In this document: positions 41,640 through 53,224 of the stretch, in pieces | Position numbering within the stretch: position 1 is the first letter of the stretch | How the letters are laid out: every line of letters starts with the position of its first letter | Source of the DNA: Lineus longissimus | Taxonomy: Eukaryota; Nemertea; Pilidiophora; Heteronemertea; Lineidae | DNA: 64,000 nucleotides | Direction of reading: 5' to 3' | NCBI RefSeq assembly: GCF_910592395.1 | Contig: NC_088321.1 | Span: forward strand, 7,566,001 to 7,630,000 | Program-made: the position numbers and the translations under genes | Notes under the pieces: model-generated | What the model saw: only the letters and a program-made list of their open reading frames with translations | The model's database searches: none | What the model was told of the DNA's origin: nothing

Positions 41640-42800
41640 TTGATCGTTTAATATGTATATAGTGTAAATAAACGTCTACATCATGAAGATGTTAGCAACT
41701 TTCATTGCGTATATATGGTTGTAACGCTATATGAAAATTCGTTCCTATCATGATTATAATGAGATTATAATACTGTCAAACGACTGATTATTTCGAGATA
41801 ACATGTTAAAAAAATGTGTCAAACATTATATTACACGGATTACCTGTCCCACTTACACATTTTTAAGTTTACGTACCTGAATTAAACCAATCAGCTCGCG
41901 GTTTCATTTTGAAATCAATGCCTGGTTTCACCATAACAGTTGAATGGTATTATTTTACATTTGAAATATAATACTAGTAGTTCTTCTTAACTTGAGAATT
42001 TGGTGTGTTGAAAATATTTCAGTCTAAGTTGCTTACTTAATGTGGTTCGGGGGCTTAGATTAACCCGTTGTGGTCAAAAAGCTGATTTGCGAGTTAAAAA
42101 TGAATAAATGGCTTGACGTTCATTTCGAGTGCGTAACCTTTATCAGTGTTGTGTGACATAGCTTTTCGACAACGCGGCCACTAAATAACGACGAGGAATG
42201 GTACTTAATCTTAAGTTATTTTCCAGAAATCAACTGGCATATATTATTCCGAACATAACTCTTGAGCCTAATACTTGCAGGGCAGAAAAAACCTCACCCA
42301 GGGCATAAATCCATGGAATATTTGACAGGTCATGACCATGATCATTTCAGGGTTTGGGGTCTGACGTTTTTTGGGTCGTTTTGTTTTTAATTCAACCGTC
42401 CAGTCACGTTTCCGGGCTTGGTGGGTTGACCTCTTGATTACAACCGACCACAATACAATGTAGTCGTTTGCTATTTGACAAACCATTATACCACCGACAG
42501 CGAATTCGGTCACTATGGTATGAATCCTTATACATGTTATAAGGTAGGCATAAGCTGTTATTGTTGAAGAGATCCGGTCGTGCGGCTAGCTGAACGTAGT
42601 AAAAAGGACTAAATTGGTGGTTACCTCTGACATGTCTTAATGCACTCCATTGACCGGTGTCAGTAATGTAATGCAACGTTTTGCAATGTTACCGAGCCAA
42701 ATTAATCAACTATCTGAGGGGAACTCGAAACTGCTAGCATTTCAATTCAAAAACTCTCCATTTTCATAAGCGTTTCTTGAAGGTTTCCTTTATGCGATAG
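41640..42800. other. Unrecognised
   Basis: No domain; ends with the TAATCAACTATCTGAGGGG motif (about 42702) shared with 7505. Confidence 0.3.
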
Positions 42801-42807
42801 GGCATGT

Positions 42808-43251
42808 GAGACAAGACCACTAATGAATATTCATAGGTTGGAGGGTCCAGGCCTATCTATTAGACGAGTGCATGTTTTTTACTCTCAAGTACATATTTGG
42901 AGAGGTATTGAAAAAATATTTGTTGTGGCAGGTCTACAGATATAAAGAAATTATTTGATGAAAAAATTAATTTCGAATTTTGCTAATTGGGTAATAGGGG
43001 GCGTGTTTTGAGTTTTTTCTGCCAGTTGGCTGAAAAGAGTGGAAATATCAAAGTCTGTCTAATTTGTCGATTAAAAAAAAATTTCCGTGGTCAATCACCA
43101 TTTTATTTTTCACCATTTACTTGCCCGACTGTCCGGAATAACATAATCTAAATTTCAGATTCACAACACCACGCGTTCTTTGATGCGTCGCGGTCAAACA
43201 TTGACAATTTAACTGCTAAAAGGCTTAAAAAATCAATTGTGGTCTTGTCTC
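42808..43251 (-). mobile_element. 444-bp non-autonomous TIR element, copy 2
   Basis: Inverted relative to copy 1. It starts GAGACAAGACCAC and ends GTGGTCTTGTCTC. ATGT lies on both sides (42804-42807, 43252-43255), a 4-bp target duplication. Shared internal blocks include CTTTGATGCGTCGCGGTCAA and its counterpart in copy 1. Divergence is moderate, so neither copy is brand new. Confidence 0.8.
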
Positions 43252-43255
43252 ATGT

Positions 43256-44139
43256 TGCCGAGTGATCTCTGACTTGACCGGCAATGTGCAGATGGCGCCA
43301 CTGTTTGATTTGTGCGCTAAGCCAGGAAGTGCTGTGTTGCATTACGTCATTGCATGTCAACAGGGCAATTTTGATCGAGTTGTCTGTTTTGTAAATATGA
43401 GCTATGCAAATATGAGCATGTGTTTGGAGTTCAGGAGACTCTTTCAAGGGTCCGGAACGATAGACAGGCGTAAATGAAGGACAAACACAAAACTAATCGA
43501 TCAAAATTGATGATTGATCACCCGATATTGCAGGAGTGTGAATTTGCATCAACACCGATCGACAAGGCTGTCAATCCCCTCTAGAAAACATATATTTATG
43601 GGGGGTTTCACCTAAGACCTAAATTACAACTTTTTACAATTGAAGCGAAAATCGAAAACTTTCCTTAAAAACGGCCCGGTATTGAGAGCTTTTGACGGAA
43701 TAATAGTCAACATTTCAATTCCAAAACCGCGTAGGGGAAATTATCAGATTCAAGGCACATCAGAAGTTTGGCAGAAACAGCTTCAATACATAATTCATGA
43801 TATCAGATGACCAACATTCTGCTGATTGCAAGAATAACAGTCCCGCTGAACAGTGAGAGCAAGCAACGTATTAGTTTTTATGAGCTTTAGAAAAACTTTT
43901 TTTCAGTCTCAGTCAACACGAATATGCACTCGTCGAGGTTCTTCGGGGAAACGGGGAGCATATTTGTTTTGAATGAAAAAAAACCTCTTTCGAAACCTCA
44001 AAAACGTTCATTTCAAGAGTACCGACTCCAGTTGGAACAGGTTATGAAATTCACGTCGAGGCGTTTTTTAGCGCCATGGGAAAGCACGACTTTTTTTCAA
44101 AAGCGCGAAAATGATTAACTCACTTGACAATTTACTTAC
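43256..44139. other. Unrecognised
   Basis: No supported gene. It is presumably intronic if the exon at 44140-44234 is real. Confidence 0.3.
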
Positions 44140-44234
44140 GGTTCACCTGTCCAATCTTATACCGTTCTTTGTATTTTTCTAGCTTTGATTTAAATGCAGA
44201 CAACAGCACAGAAGGGACATGACTTTCATTTACT
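44140..44234 (-). CDS. Candidate internal exon, Lys/Glu-rich helix
   Basis: On the minus strand, a pyrimidine-rich acceptor (TTCTTCCGTTTTTAG) and a consensus donor (AACC|GTAAGT) bound 95 nt. The block encodes 31 residues, VNESHVPSVLLSAFKSKLEK then YKERYKIGQVN, in a phase 1 to phase 1 exon. Composition and helical periodicity look like real protein. No family is recognised. It shares strand and charged character with the coiled-coil exon at 3304-3593, but a 40-kb gap with many insertions separates them. Confidence 0.45.
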
Positions 44235-44960
44235 CTAAAAACGGAAGAAACCGTACTGCAAGTGAATTGCGTGGCTCAACCTATCGCACGGTGCACTTTA
44301 TAAAGCCTTGATTCAGAGTAAGTAAAGTGCAAATTCAAACTACATAACAATAAACAAAATCATTTTCGAACTTTTTCTGCGAAACACTATTAAAATATTC
44401 TATGAAAATTTGACCCTAATTTTGAAATATCCAATAATGTTTTGTCCAATAAAGTCATTACAAGGAGGCGTGGATGATTTTAAAGAAAAATGGTAATGCA
44501 GCCTATTTTTTCGGTTTTATGTCCAGAAGTGCAAATCTACCGAATCAAATATTTTCACAACTGAACTTTGATTCCCCTATGTTATGCTCAATATTGATGA
44601 ATTTTAATCACTTTCAACTGCTCGAGCCTCATCATTGGTATCAAAAATAAAGTGCTTCTTTATGCCGCAGAATTAGATCGACAGTCATTTCAGGTAAATC
44701 GATGCAGGACAGTCACGACGCCATTCTTTTACATATCATTTTATCTTTAAGATAGGCGATACCAATAGTATTGGACTGGACCTGTTGAAACTGATTAGAC
44801 TTCGGAACATTGTAGAGAGTCATTGTGCTTATTCCCATGCACTTATATTAAGTAGCTTTATCCACTCGATCAAGCTTCAGGAAATGAACGAGATTGCCAG
44901 GTACAGTCGTGACAAATTTTCGTGAGAGTTGTACAGTATAGCAAATTCGGCTTGTGCCTT
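44235..44960. other. Unrecognised
   Basis: AT-rich; no supported feature. Confidence 0.3.
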
Positions 44961-46074
44961 TTTAGCTCACCTCTTAGCAGAGGTGAGCTTATCCCATACC
45001 GTGGCGTCCGTCGTCCGTCGTCGTCGTCGTCGTCGTCGTCGTCCGTCGTCCGTTAGCAGGGCACGTTTCGTAACTGTTAGAGCTATTGAGTTGAAACTTG
45101 GTACACATGTACCCTTATGTAATGACACCTTGGAGACCAAGTTTCGGTCCGATTCGTTTCATGGTTTGGCCACCAGGGGGCCAAACGTTAAAAGTGAAAA
45201 TGTGCAATATCTCCCTTAATAGTAGTCGGGAAATTTTGAAAAAAATATGGTAGGTACTTCTAGCAAAGGTGCATCATATATCCTCCGGGTTGTTGATTTG
45301 ACCTCCTTTTCAAGGTCACAGAGGTCAAATGGTGTAAATTGGCCGTTAGGATGTAACGATGGCACGTTTCTAAACTGCAATGACTATTGATACCAAATTT
45401 GGTACACATTTACCCCTTAGTCAGGTGATCTCAGGGACCAAAGTTTGGTCCAATATGATTCACCACTTGACCACCAGGGGGCAAAATCCAAAAACCTTAA
45501 AAATGTGATTATTCCTTAACTTCTTGCCCGATTGCCACCAATTTGATATCATGGGTACATCTAACCATGTCACACAGGTTTTCAATTTGACCTTCTTGTC
45601 AAGGTCACAGAGGTCAAATGACGTAAATTCGCCGTCAGGCCGTAACTATGGCACGTTTCTTAACTGCAATGACTATTGATCACAAATTAAGTACACATGT
45701 ACCCCTTGGTCAGGTGATCTCAGGTACCGAAGTTTGGTGCGATCTGATTTGCCGTTTGGCCTCCAGGGAGGGGGCCAAATCCTAAATTCATCAAAATGCC
45801 ATTATTCCTAGTAATGACCTGCCCGATTGGCACCAATTTTATATCATAGGTACATCTAATTCTAACAACCATTCAATGTGTCACCCGGGTCTTCTTTGAT
45901 TTGACCTACTTTTCAAGGTCACAGAGGTCGAATGTACTGTAAATAGGCCATTTTGGGGAAATTGTAATTGCTTGGACCTACATCAAACCTAACACTACAT
46001 GACACAATACCATGCTCTTTATCCATCTTTCCTCCACATGAGGTGAGCACAATGGCCCTGGCCATTTCATTTTA
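44961..46074 (+). repeat. 'AGCTCACCT' repeat, copy 2, complete
   Basis: It opens with a perfect hairpin, AGCTCACCTCT-TAGC-AGAGGTGAGCT (44964-44989). A (GTC)n/(GTCC)n microsatellite follows (about 45003-45054). Then come three units of about 290-300 bp beginning GGCACGTTTC at about 45060, 45361 and 45649, each with ACACATGTACCCC or a variant and CCACCAGGGGGC. It closes with AGGTGAGCACAATGGCCCTG and CATTTCATTTTAG. The units have no coding capacity. Two other pieces in the window (30826-31676 and 51372-51660) share both ends, so this defines the full element. Confidence 0.8.
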
Positions 46075-47100
46075 GTTTAAGACATCATTTGTAAAGGCAA
46101 GAGTCATAAGATGCATGTTAAGGTCATACACATATATTGTCAAGAATCAATTATTGATATCATCCATATCTAAGCATGTGACCGATATTGAATACGTATA
46201 AGTTGGTCAACCCGGAGAGTCGGGGACGTTTTTTTGGCCACACCAGATGTATCACGTGCCAGAAGATTCCTACAGGAAACTATCTCGTTGACTAAGTTAC
46301 GGTAGTACTTCATGTATTTGTGTTACCCTGCAACCATTGCTAGTGTAGCCAGCACATCCATATTCCTTCAGTATTCATCATTGCTTTGCCAAAGGATCAA
46401 CGTAGTTATTAGGGTAGTATTACCAAGCTGCAAGCTGCCCAGTCACCTCCCAACAAACATGCAGCAAAAGTCATCAAATTTCACATAGAATGGCAGAAAA
46501 AAAATTATGATTGAAACATCACGCTTTTAATTTTCGATTTTAATCTCGACAGGACCTGTTTGAGCCCTCGGTGCAGAAATCACCTCAGTGCGGCGGATCC
46601 CGCTGTCTGGATTTTTGTAATAGGCTGATAATAAAGACGTCATCATTTCGGCACTCGTTTACCCATGACGACGACACTCGAACTATCGGGCGGACGACGG
46701 CTTGCACTCGTTGGGCGGGAAAAGTTCCGTCAGGAGTTTTGTTACTAAAGGTAACAGATAATGCTACTTTTCCTCATTTCATTTTCAAAAATGATAGTTT
46801 GCTAACGAAGCAGGGGAAGCACAGGCATATAGATGAGATAATATGTCTCGTCTTTTTAATGACGGCATTCCAGCGTAATGTCAATAAAATGATGTTTTAA
46901 TGATCAACAGTACGTCATCTCCATCACTTTACTAACATGACTGTCATACCATCCGTGACAATTTTCTATCTGCGATTAAGTAATGCCTTTTCAGGTGAGC
47001 AGGTCCATACTCATTTAGTTGTTCTAGCCTTCATTACCTTGACAATGGTCATGGGCGGGATCTTTCATCATCAAGAATGTTATTAATCGGGATTGCTTAC
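46075..47100. other. Unrecognised; locally GC-rich patch
   Basis: 46590-46740 is richer in CpG (CGGCGGATCC, GACGACGAC, CGGGCGGACGACGG) than its surroundings and contains a 109-codon frame with no known domain. It could be a promoter or 5' exon area but no evidence decides it. Confidence 0.3.
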
Positions 47101-47109
47101 CTTCTTGAA
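47101..47109 (-). CDS. Possible 9-nt microexon
   Basis: The minus-strand reading is TTTACTTTCAG, then TTCAAGAAG, then GTAAGC. The GCTTACCT...GAACTGAAAG block on the plus strand is shared with the candidate at 11594-11599. Confidence 0.2.
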
Positions 47110-47599
47110 CTGAAAGTAAAGTAAAGATGCAGAGATATAACGAGTGTAAACACCATAATAGAAAAAAAATCAATGCATATCGATATTAATGTCCTGATTT
47201 GCACTTTGCCAACATTCCATTACCATACGCTAACACTATCAAACAAAAAAGAACTAGTCGATCTTTAAGGAGAAGTAGCTGCAACCCATTCAAACAATTC
47301 AGTGACAATTTGCACCCATTTAGATTTAGGGTTAAGTACTATAAAAAAAACACATTCGCATTCTTCATAGAAGTCAGAAAGAACTGAGAAGTAGGCAAAA
47401 AAATAATGAAGGGATAGTCTAACATAAAGGTAAGTTGAAAAGAATACTATGTATAGAACAACCAAGCGGCGTAATTATTATTCGCTCCCGAAACTTAGAC
47501 AAAAGGTAAAACTGTGCCCGAATGACAGTAGATCAGACCACTCATCAGGTGACGGTAGAGTCAAGTTTTAGATATACGCAGTAGCTCTACCACCTCGAT

Positions 47600-48120
47600 G
47601 TTGGACATTACGGTAGTTTAATATCGTGACTGTGATGCGGAAAAGTGGCATTGAAGCTTGCTTTCAACACGGGAAGTCAGTCGCTGTTGTATCTAGAGCA
47701 ATGTCGGGCGCAGAAATCGAAAAGGAGCTGATGGCGGTCGTCTTTACCTCTTCCATGTTTCACAATTATATTTATGGAAAGAAAGACGTAATAATAGAAA
47801 CAGACCACATGCCGTTGTGGTAGCTATTACAAGAAAACACACTTGCCGCAGCACAGGCGAGGCTGCAACGCTTACTCCTTGGATAAAAGATATATCAGTT
47901 TGTTATGGTATCCAAAAAAGGAAAGGCACAGCAAATGGCCGACACTCTTTAACGCGCTGCTTCTCAAACCAGCAGATGTAAACCTAGATCAGCGATCAAG
48001 TGACTCTGATGACCTCACAGTTTTTTAGTCCAATTAGCGACAACAACTACTGATGATCGCATTCTACAGAAGTTTAGTACGTGGCGGGATGGTTCGACAA
48101 TGTCGGGGAAATCGCACCGA
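47600..48120 (+). pseudogene. Ty3/Gypsy RNase H relic
   Basis: Frames read VAVVSRAMSGAEIEKELMAV then FHNYIYGKKDVIIETDHMPL, followed after a stop by AQARLQRLLLG, then KKGKAQQMADTL. This is the Ty3/Gypsy RNase H in correct order: the Glu of IEKEL, the Asp-His of the TDHMPL block and the GK...ADTL end. Stops at about 47821 and 47883 and a frame change inactivate it. It continues into the integrase start at 48570 after a SINE-bearing insertion. Confidence 0.8.
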
Positions 48121-48204
48121 AGGTAACACGGAAGGGCATCTTTCCGTACGCTCAGAATGAGGTTGCTAAAACTCTAAGTTATAACTAACAAGAAGTAACA
48201 AACA

Positions 48205-48285
48205 TCCTGAGCGGGACTCGAACTGGGAGCCTTCGGATTGATAGTCCATCGCTCCACTGTAGTTAGCGGGGAGCAGCTGCCGGCC
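48205..48285 (-). repeat. tRNA-like SINE fragment within the Gypsy relic
   Basis: The minus strand reads GGAGCGATGGACTATCAATC, then an arm, then the B-box-like CCCAGTTCGAGTCCCGCTC. The 5' half is eroded. It lies between the RNase H and integrase pieces of the same Gypsy relic, so it inserted into it. Confidence 0.4.
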
Positions 48286-48559
48286 ATGGACATTGCCTGC
48301 ATGATATTCACCAATCCTTTCTATAAAATATATGTAGTGCTACCCCTAACCAAAACCCAAGTCCTAATCCGAGCCAGGCGGGGGGATATTACTCAAGGAG
48401 GCATTAGAAACCTTATAAACCTGTAACCACCCGCAAGGTACTAGTAGAGCCATCTACAGGACATCTGTGTAACTAAATGTTATTATATAGGTCATTATAT
48501 AGGTCACCTCATCCTGAACGTACGGAAAGATGTTTAACCGTCCATCTTACCGTACGTTT

Positions 48560-48785
48560 CGTTTCGTTTCGCGACGAACTGCTTGTCGATAATGGCATCG
48601 TTTTCAGAGGACAGAAAAAAATGGTTGCCATCAAACTTCAACAGGACTGCATGAAGCAACCACACGGTGGCCATATTGGCTGTGACGCCACAAACCGCCG
48701 TGCTCGTGACATTCTATCCTGGATGTCAATGAACAATGATATCTAAACAATGGTTAAATTATGCAGTCTGTGCCTTGGGTACGTC
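48560..48785 (+). pseudogene. Ty3/Gypsy integrase zinc-binding (H2C2) domain relic
   Basis: The frame reads RDELLVDNGIVFRGQKKMVA, then HGGHIGCDATNRRARDILSW. After a stop at 48744-48746 it continues MVKLCSLCLG. These give the His-x3-His and Cys-x2-Cys of the integrase N-terminal domain. The rest of the integrase is interrupted from about 48785 by a LINE relic and resumes at about 50500. Confidence 0.75.
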
Positions 48786-50430
48786 TGAGACGTAAGCTGC
48801 CGCGACAGTCGGACAGAGACAACTCTGAACTTTCTGCTGCTCACAAAGAAACAACTGCGCTTCGCTCAAGGGTCGGTGCAGTCGAACGCGACATCACCAC
48901 AATGAAACTGTCATCCGAGACGTATGCTGCTGCTGCCATAGCCGCTAAAACTTCATCACCGCAGCATGAGTCGATTCCTCCTGGCGAACCACCAAGGAAC
49001 TTCGAGACAATTATCATCAGGAGTACTAGTAATACGAGCTCACGACCCGAAACGCATAAGCATTCTCAGAATGTCCCACTTTTTTTCTGGAGCTTGTGGA
49101 TACGTTGGTGTGGTACGCTAACCAAGTCGGAGGAGAGCACCTCTTTTCGTTGGATTTAGATATCTCGCCCCACACAACTTCCGAATCAATCGTTCAATTC
49201 CTTACGGACCACGCGATCACGGCACGTACAGTTCGACTGATCAAAAGCAAATTCAAGGGAGCTCAATCGGCAAAAAAGTATCGTGGACTTCGAGGATAAA
49301 GATGCGCTTCTCGAGTATACTCCTGGCCTGAGGGCGTGCTATGTCGCGAATGGGTTGATTAGTTTCTTCGTTAAATAATGATGTCAAAGACCTTTTGTAT
49401 AGGAAAAGGATTCCGCATCCCCTGCTGGAACGCACGCGGTGTGATGGCCGGAGTTCCCTACGTTGATAATCTCTTGCGCGCAAGTTAAATCGACCTCATC
49501 GGTATTTGTCAACACTGGTTATATCCAGTCTCGCTTAACCTTCTGCAGTCTATTAGCGATGATAACGTTTCATTTGGTGTCGCCACGAATGAACTTCTTT
49601 TAAGTGACAACGGATGGATCGGAACTTTTTTCATGTGGAAAATATGCCTCGCAGCTATCATCCCCGTGCTTAATCTCAACAGCGATCGTGTTGTAGGAGT
49701 GAGCCTTATCCTTCGTTCGCAGATTCCAGTGTTTTTCTTTATGGCATACTTGCCAAGCTCGTATTATCCTGCAAGCATCTTCGTGGAGTACGTGGATTAT
49801 CTTTTCAAAATTTGCGAATTTTACGGCTCCACCGGTAAAATAGCAATCATGGGGACCTAATAAATGCGTAAATTAGTCGTGACTGTCAAAGAGCTGGGTG
49901 TCTTGAGTCCTTTTTATTGCTGAAAAGAACGAATCGGTTTCGTATCCCCGTTAGTAACTCGTGTTCGGGCTCCACCCCAAATGAAGTGGACTTTCTTTCC
50001 GACAATACAACCCGCGCTATGAGCAAAGCCGCTGAACTGACCATTCCACAAAGGAACTCCCGTAAACGACACCGTCCTCACTGGAATGACAATCTTAAAT
50101 CTCACCACGAAAACATGCGCCTCGTAGGCACGAGTGGCTAAAAGCTGGTAAATCGAGTGAACCGAACTCAACCGAATGTGTAGAGTATAAGTGGCACAGC
50201 GCATATTTCGTGCAGGACTTAGAAATTTAATGAAGAATTGTTGAGAATGAATTTTACAACAGTCTGAGCTCTGCTTTTAAATTCTGGAAACTGGTGAAAA
50301 GACATCGGCGTCCTCTACCATCGGCACTGTGCTTCGATGATACAATTTACCATAGCTCTGCTGATTTCAGCAAGAAATGGGCAGAGTACTTCGAAATATC
50401 TTTATAGACTAGACAATACGTCAGGTAAGA
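48786..50430 (+). pseudogene. APE-type LINE relic inserted in the Gypsy relic
   Basis: An ORF1 end with Ala/Ser-rich and coiled-coil sequence (ALRSRVGAVERDITTMK) lies at 48850-48905. It is followed by DTLVWYANQVGGEHLFSLDL-type ORF1 sequence at about 49100. From about 49405 comes an AP-endonuclease (IPCWNARGV, IDLIGICQHWLY, then SDRVVGVSLILRS, VYLPS-like AYLPSSYY and KIAIMGT where GDFN is expected). Stops occur in all parts. The tail FWKLVKRHRRPLPS and KKWAEYFE (50285-50400) is the linker before RT. The insertion separates the two halves of the Gypsy integrase. Confidence 0.7.
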
Positions 50431-50499
50431 CAATTAAGAAGAAGCTGAATCTCACTTGGTCAGATTCGGTACATCACACCGGTCTAAATAATTCAAGGA

Positions 50500-50990
50500 C
50501 TTCGTAGACTTTAAACACAACGAGCAGCCCTTACTTCCATTCTAGCAATGGCCAGGCGGAGCTGTTCAAAGCGGCTCTTAAGGACATCTCACAGCGATCA
50601 TAGTGAATTTTACATGAACTTGCATTGTTAAATTGGCGGAATACTCCTATGGACTCTGCGTTTGGCTCTGATGATCAAGCGCAACGAAATTTGTCTCGGT
50701 GCACGTGATGCACTCAACGCTTCCCAAAGCTGAAGGCCCTGCTTGAACCCCATAGTCCAAAAATGCCAATCTGAACTCCGTCGAAATTCAAAGATATCCA
50801 TGAACAAATCATCGAAACTTTTGACACATTTGGTCCAAGGTGATAATGTTCGCATTCCGACCGATAAAGGATATGACAAGGGTGAGATATTCACAAGGAG
50901 AGCGGACCAATCCAGATCTAATTATGTCCAAGCCAAACCAGGAAGATTCCAATAACAGAAGAACCGCAACCATCTCTTCAAAAAAGTGCC
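50500..50990 (+). pseudogene. Ty3/Gypsy integrase C-terminal relic
   Basis: PYFHSSNGQAELFKAALKDI (50534-50593) is the integrase core segment holding the catalytic Glu position. LNWRNTPMDSAFGS (50630-50670) follows, then the C-terminal GDNVRIPTDKGYDKGEIFT at 50840-50900 and KNRNHLFKK near 50960. It is the continuation of the integrase that starts at 48560. Frames change at least three times. Confidence 0.75.
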
Positions 50991-51049
50991 AGGTTATAGT
51001 TACAATAACGATAGCAATTCTCCGCAGGGTCACGCAGTCATCCGTGCCA

Positions 51050-51375
51050 CTATAAACCACCAGCTCCTCAGACTGACGCAGGACATCCGCCAATTACCTC
51101 ACAGACTTCCAGACATACCTCTTGCAATATGTCAACTTGAAAGTCGAGAAAGAAAGGGACACCCGGAATATTCTGTTACAAAAGAACAATTGGAGCATCT
51201 TCTGGGTATTGGCTTTACTCTGGCTTCAATTGCCAGGAGAAAGTTGCTCGGAATGTGAAGTCGCCAGAGAGTCGACCGCCACATGAACCATTTTCAAGTT
51301 CTAACACGTCGCAAAAGGTTGAGTGTATTAAGCAGAGAGGAACTGGTGAAGAATCGGTGCGACGAATAAACCATG
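51050..51375 (+). pseudogene. Helix-turn-helix N-terminus of an integrase-core-domain protein
   Basis: The frame reads GHPEYSVTKEQLEHLLGIGF then TLASIARRKLLGM, a stop (TGA, 51256-51258), then SRQRVDRHMNHFQVL. The pattern E-Q-L-x-L-L...G-F...I-A...L-G...S-R-x-x-V-x-R is a helix-turn-helix as found N-terminal to the DDE integrase core of the protein at 52322-53109. The segments are 0.95 kb apart, separated by an intron or the inserted repeat at 51372-51660. Confidence 0.5.
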
Positions 51376-51660
51376 AAACGGCCGAGGGCCGTTGTACTCA
51401 CCGTATAGATATTTGGTGGTAAGGAATGCATCCTGGAAACATGCTACATGTATAGTATATAGGTCAAACCAAAGTCATGATGTATCACTGCTTGGAATAT
51501 GCATCCTTGCTAGGAGAACCTACCATAATTTTTTTATTGAAAACGAGTCACTCATAATATTAGAGAGATATCACACTTTTTAGGTTTCCACTTCTGGCCC
51601 CCTGGTGGCCAAGTCAAGAATCAGACCGGACCGAAATTCACTATCAGGATATGCAGGACA
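51372..51660 (-). repeat. 'AGCTCACCT' repeat, short internally deleted copy
   Basis: On the plus strand it begins ATGAAACGGCCGAGGGCCGT TGTACTCACC, the complement of the family's 3' end. It ends with GGCCCCCTGGTGGCCAAGTC and GGACCGAAATTC, the complement of the unit core. The 5' hairpin is missing. Confidence 0.6.
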
Positions 51661-52321
51661 GACAGTCCGTGCGGTAGCTTTGGGGATAGCCAGCTGTTCA
51701 TAACAATTCAATGAACCTCGGTTTTATGAATGTCTCATTGAAGGACTTATCATAATCAGTTGCCTGCAACGGGTGGCCAATGCATTAACTCTTTCATCTT
51801 TCTTCCAGGTCCAGGCCTTTTAATCAAGCCAGACCCCCCCCCCCCCCCCATAGACTGCAACCCAGATAGTTTTGGCAGGCGTTATAACTTTGAGGTCTCT
51901 GTGGACCAACCTCGTCTTGAAATTAACAATCACAAAATGGAAATTAATTCATACATTATGCATTGTGCATCGTGCGCAATGTATATACGCATAAACTGTC
52001 AAGTGTTGCAGTAAACTGCAGGCAAAAATCTGGCAAAATATTTCTGGGTTACACTTACAGAAGCTAGCCAGTAGGTAGCTTAAGAATTAAATTTAGAATA
52101 TAAAAAGTCCCCTGCAAATTTATCTTGTTGCAATTGAGTCAGGCCCTTTTGTATGTGTATTGTATCCCATGATTCAATTTGAGGTATTTATCCCTGGCAT
52201 AAATGATAAATTGCCATTACATGGTAGGATAGAAGGGAGCAGCACTCTTCTTATGTTTCGGCAATGCTGTTTATGTCCCTTCAATTCAACATAAATTGTT
52301 GTCATTTTTTACTTTTCACAG

Positions 52322-53109
52322 GTGACGATTGGTGATCAATAGTGCAATTGATGGTTTTTCACGGTGTCTGGTTCCGTTCATAAGGGTTTTGCCTGAAAAC
52401 ACAGCCCGAACGTGTCTGCGTGTATTCATCAATGGAATCAGAGGTATGGACAGCCCAGTCACATTCGTATCGATGGTGGTGGAGAATATGTCCATGCTAC
52501 AGAATTCCAAAATCGAAAGATGGGTGCAAACAGAGGCAGTGTGTTGATTGGTGCCTCTGTCCATAACCAACGAGTGGAAAGACTTTGGAGGGATGTTTTT
52601 ACCAAAGTAATTAACATATTTTACAAACTGTTTTACTACATGGATGAACATGAAATTCTTAATGTCACAAATGAAACTCATGTTTTGTCTACATTACACT
52701 TTCATTCCTATCATTGATAATGAACTACGACGTTGGATTAATGCCAACAATAATCACCGTATCAGAACTGAACACAATCGACCCCTTTACAGCTTTGGTT
52801 CAGAGGTATAATTATCCAGCGCATTGAGAATTTTAATCAACCGCTATACAAAATATTTTACATCCCAATGTTGATGGTGATGAGGGGGATGATGCCTGGT
52901 TTGAACAGCATGGGGTTGATTGGGATCATTCTGATCCAGAAAACATCAGAAGAATTACAATCACTAGAAATCCTATAAATGAAGAAGAGTCTTCGGAGTT
53001 ACTGGAAAACTTTCCTTCAGAAGTGCTCTTATCCTATTCAGATTCTCATGGAATGGACATTTATGGTAGAGTTCTCCACTTTGTGATGGCAGTATTAGAA
53101 ATGGAGTAA
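52322..53109 (+). pseudogene. DDE integrase-core-domain protein, frameshifted
   Basis: After an acceptor-like TACTTTTCACAG come LVINSAIDGFSRCLVPF (Asp of the first core strand), then in another frame IRIDGGGEYVHATEFQ (second Asp), then IGASVHNQRVERLWRDVFTK (catalytic Glu in RVERLWRD) and FYKLFYYMDEHEIL. Near 52705 the frame shifts again to FIPIIDNELRRWINANN and RIRTEHNRPLY, and at 52860-53109 to DAWFEQHGVDWDHSDPENIR and a C-terminus DIYGRVLHFVMAVLEME with stop. All three acidic core residues survive, so the frame changes are recent or are sequence errors. The family is the DDE integrase core seen in Ginger-like and related host proteins. An AATAAA follows at 53146. Confidence 0.65.
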
Positions 53110-53145
53110 GATCTAAAAGTGAAAAGTAAGAAGTTGCTTCGTTTC

Positions 53146-53151
53146 AATAAA
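53146..53151 (+). promoter_or_regulatory. Polyadenylation signal AATAAA
   Basis: It lies 37 bp after the stop of the integrase-core pseudogene and before the first recognised exon of the next gene, consistent with a 3' end here. Confidence 0.4.
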
Positions 53152-53224
53152 AACACCCATTCTTCACCCAAAAGGTCATTTTTTAATTGAAATATTAGAT
53201 AAATTGATTCAATCTACACTCCAG

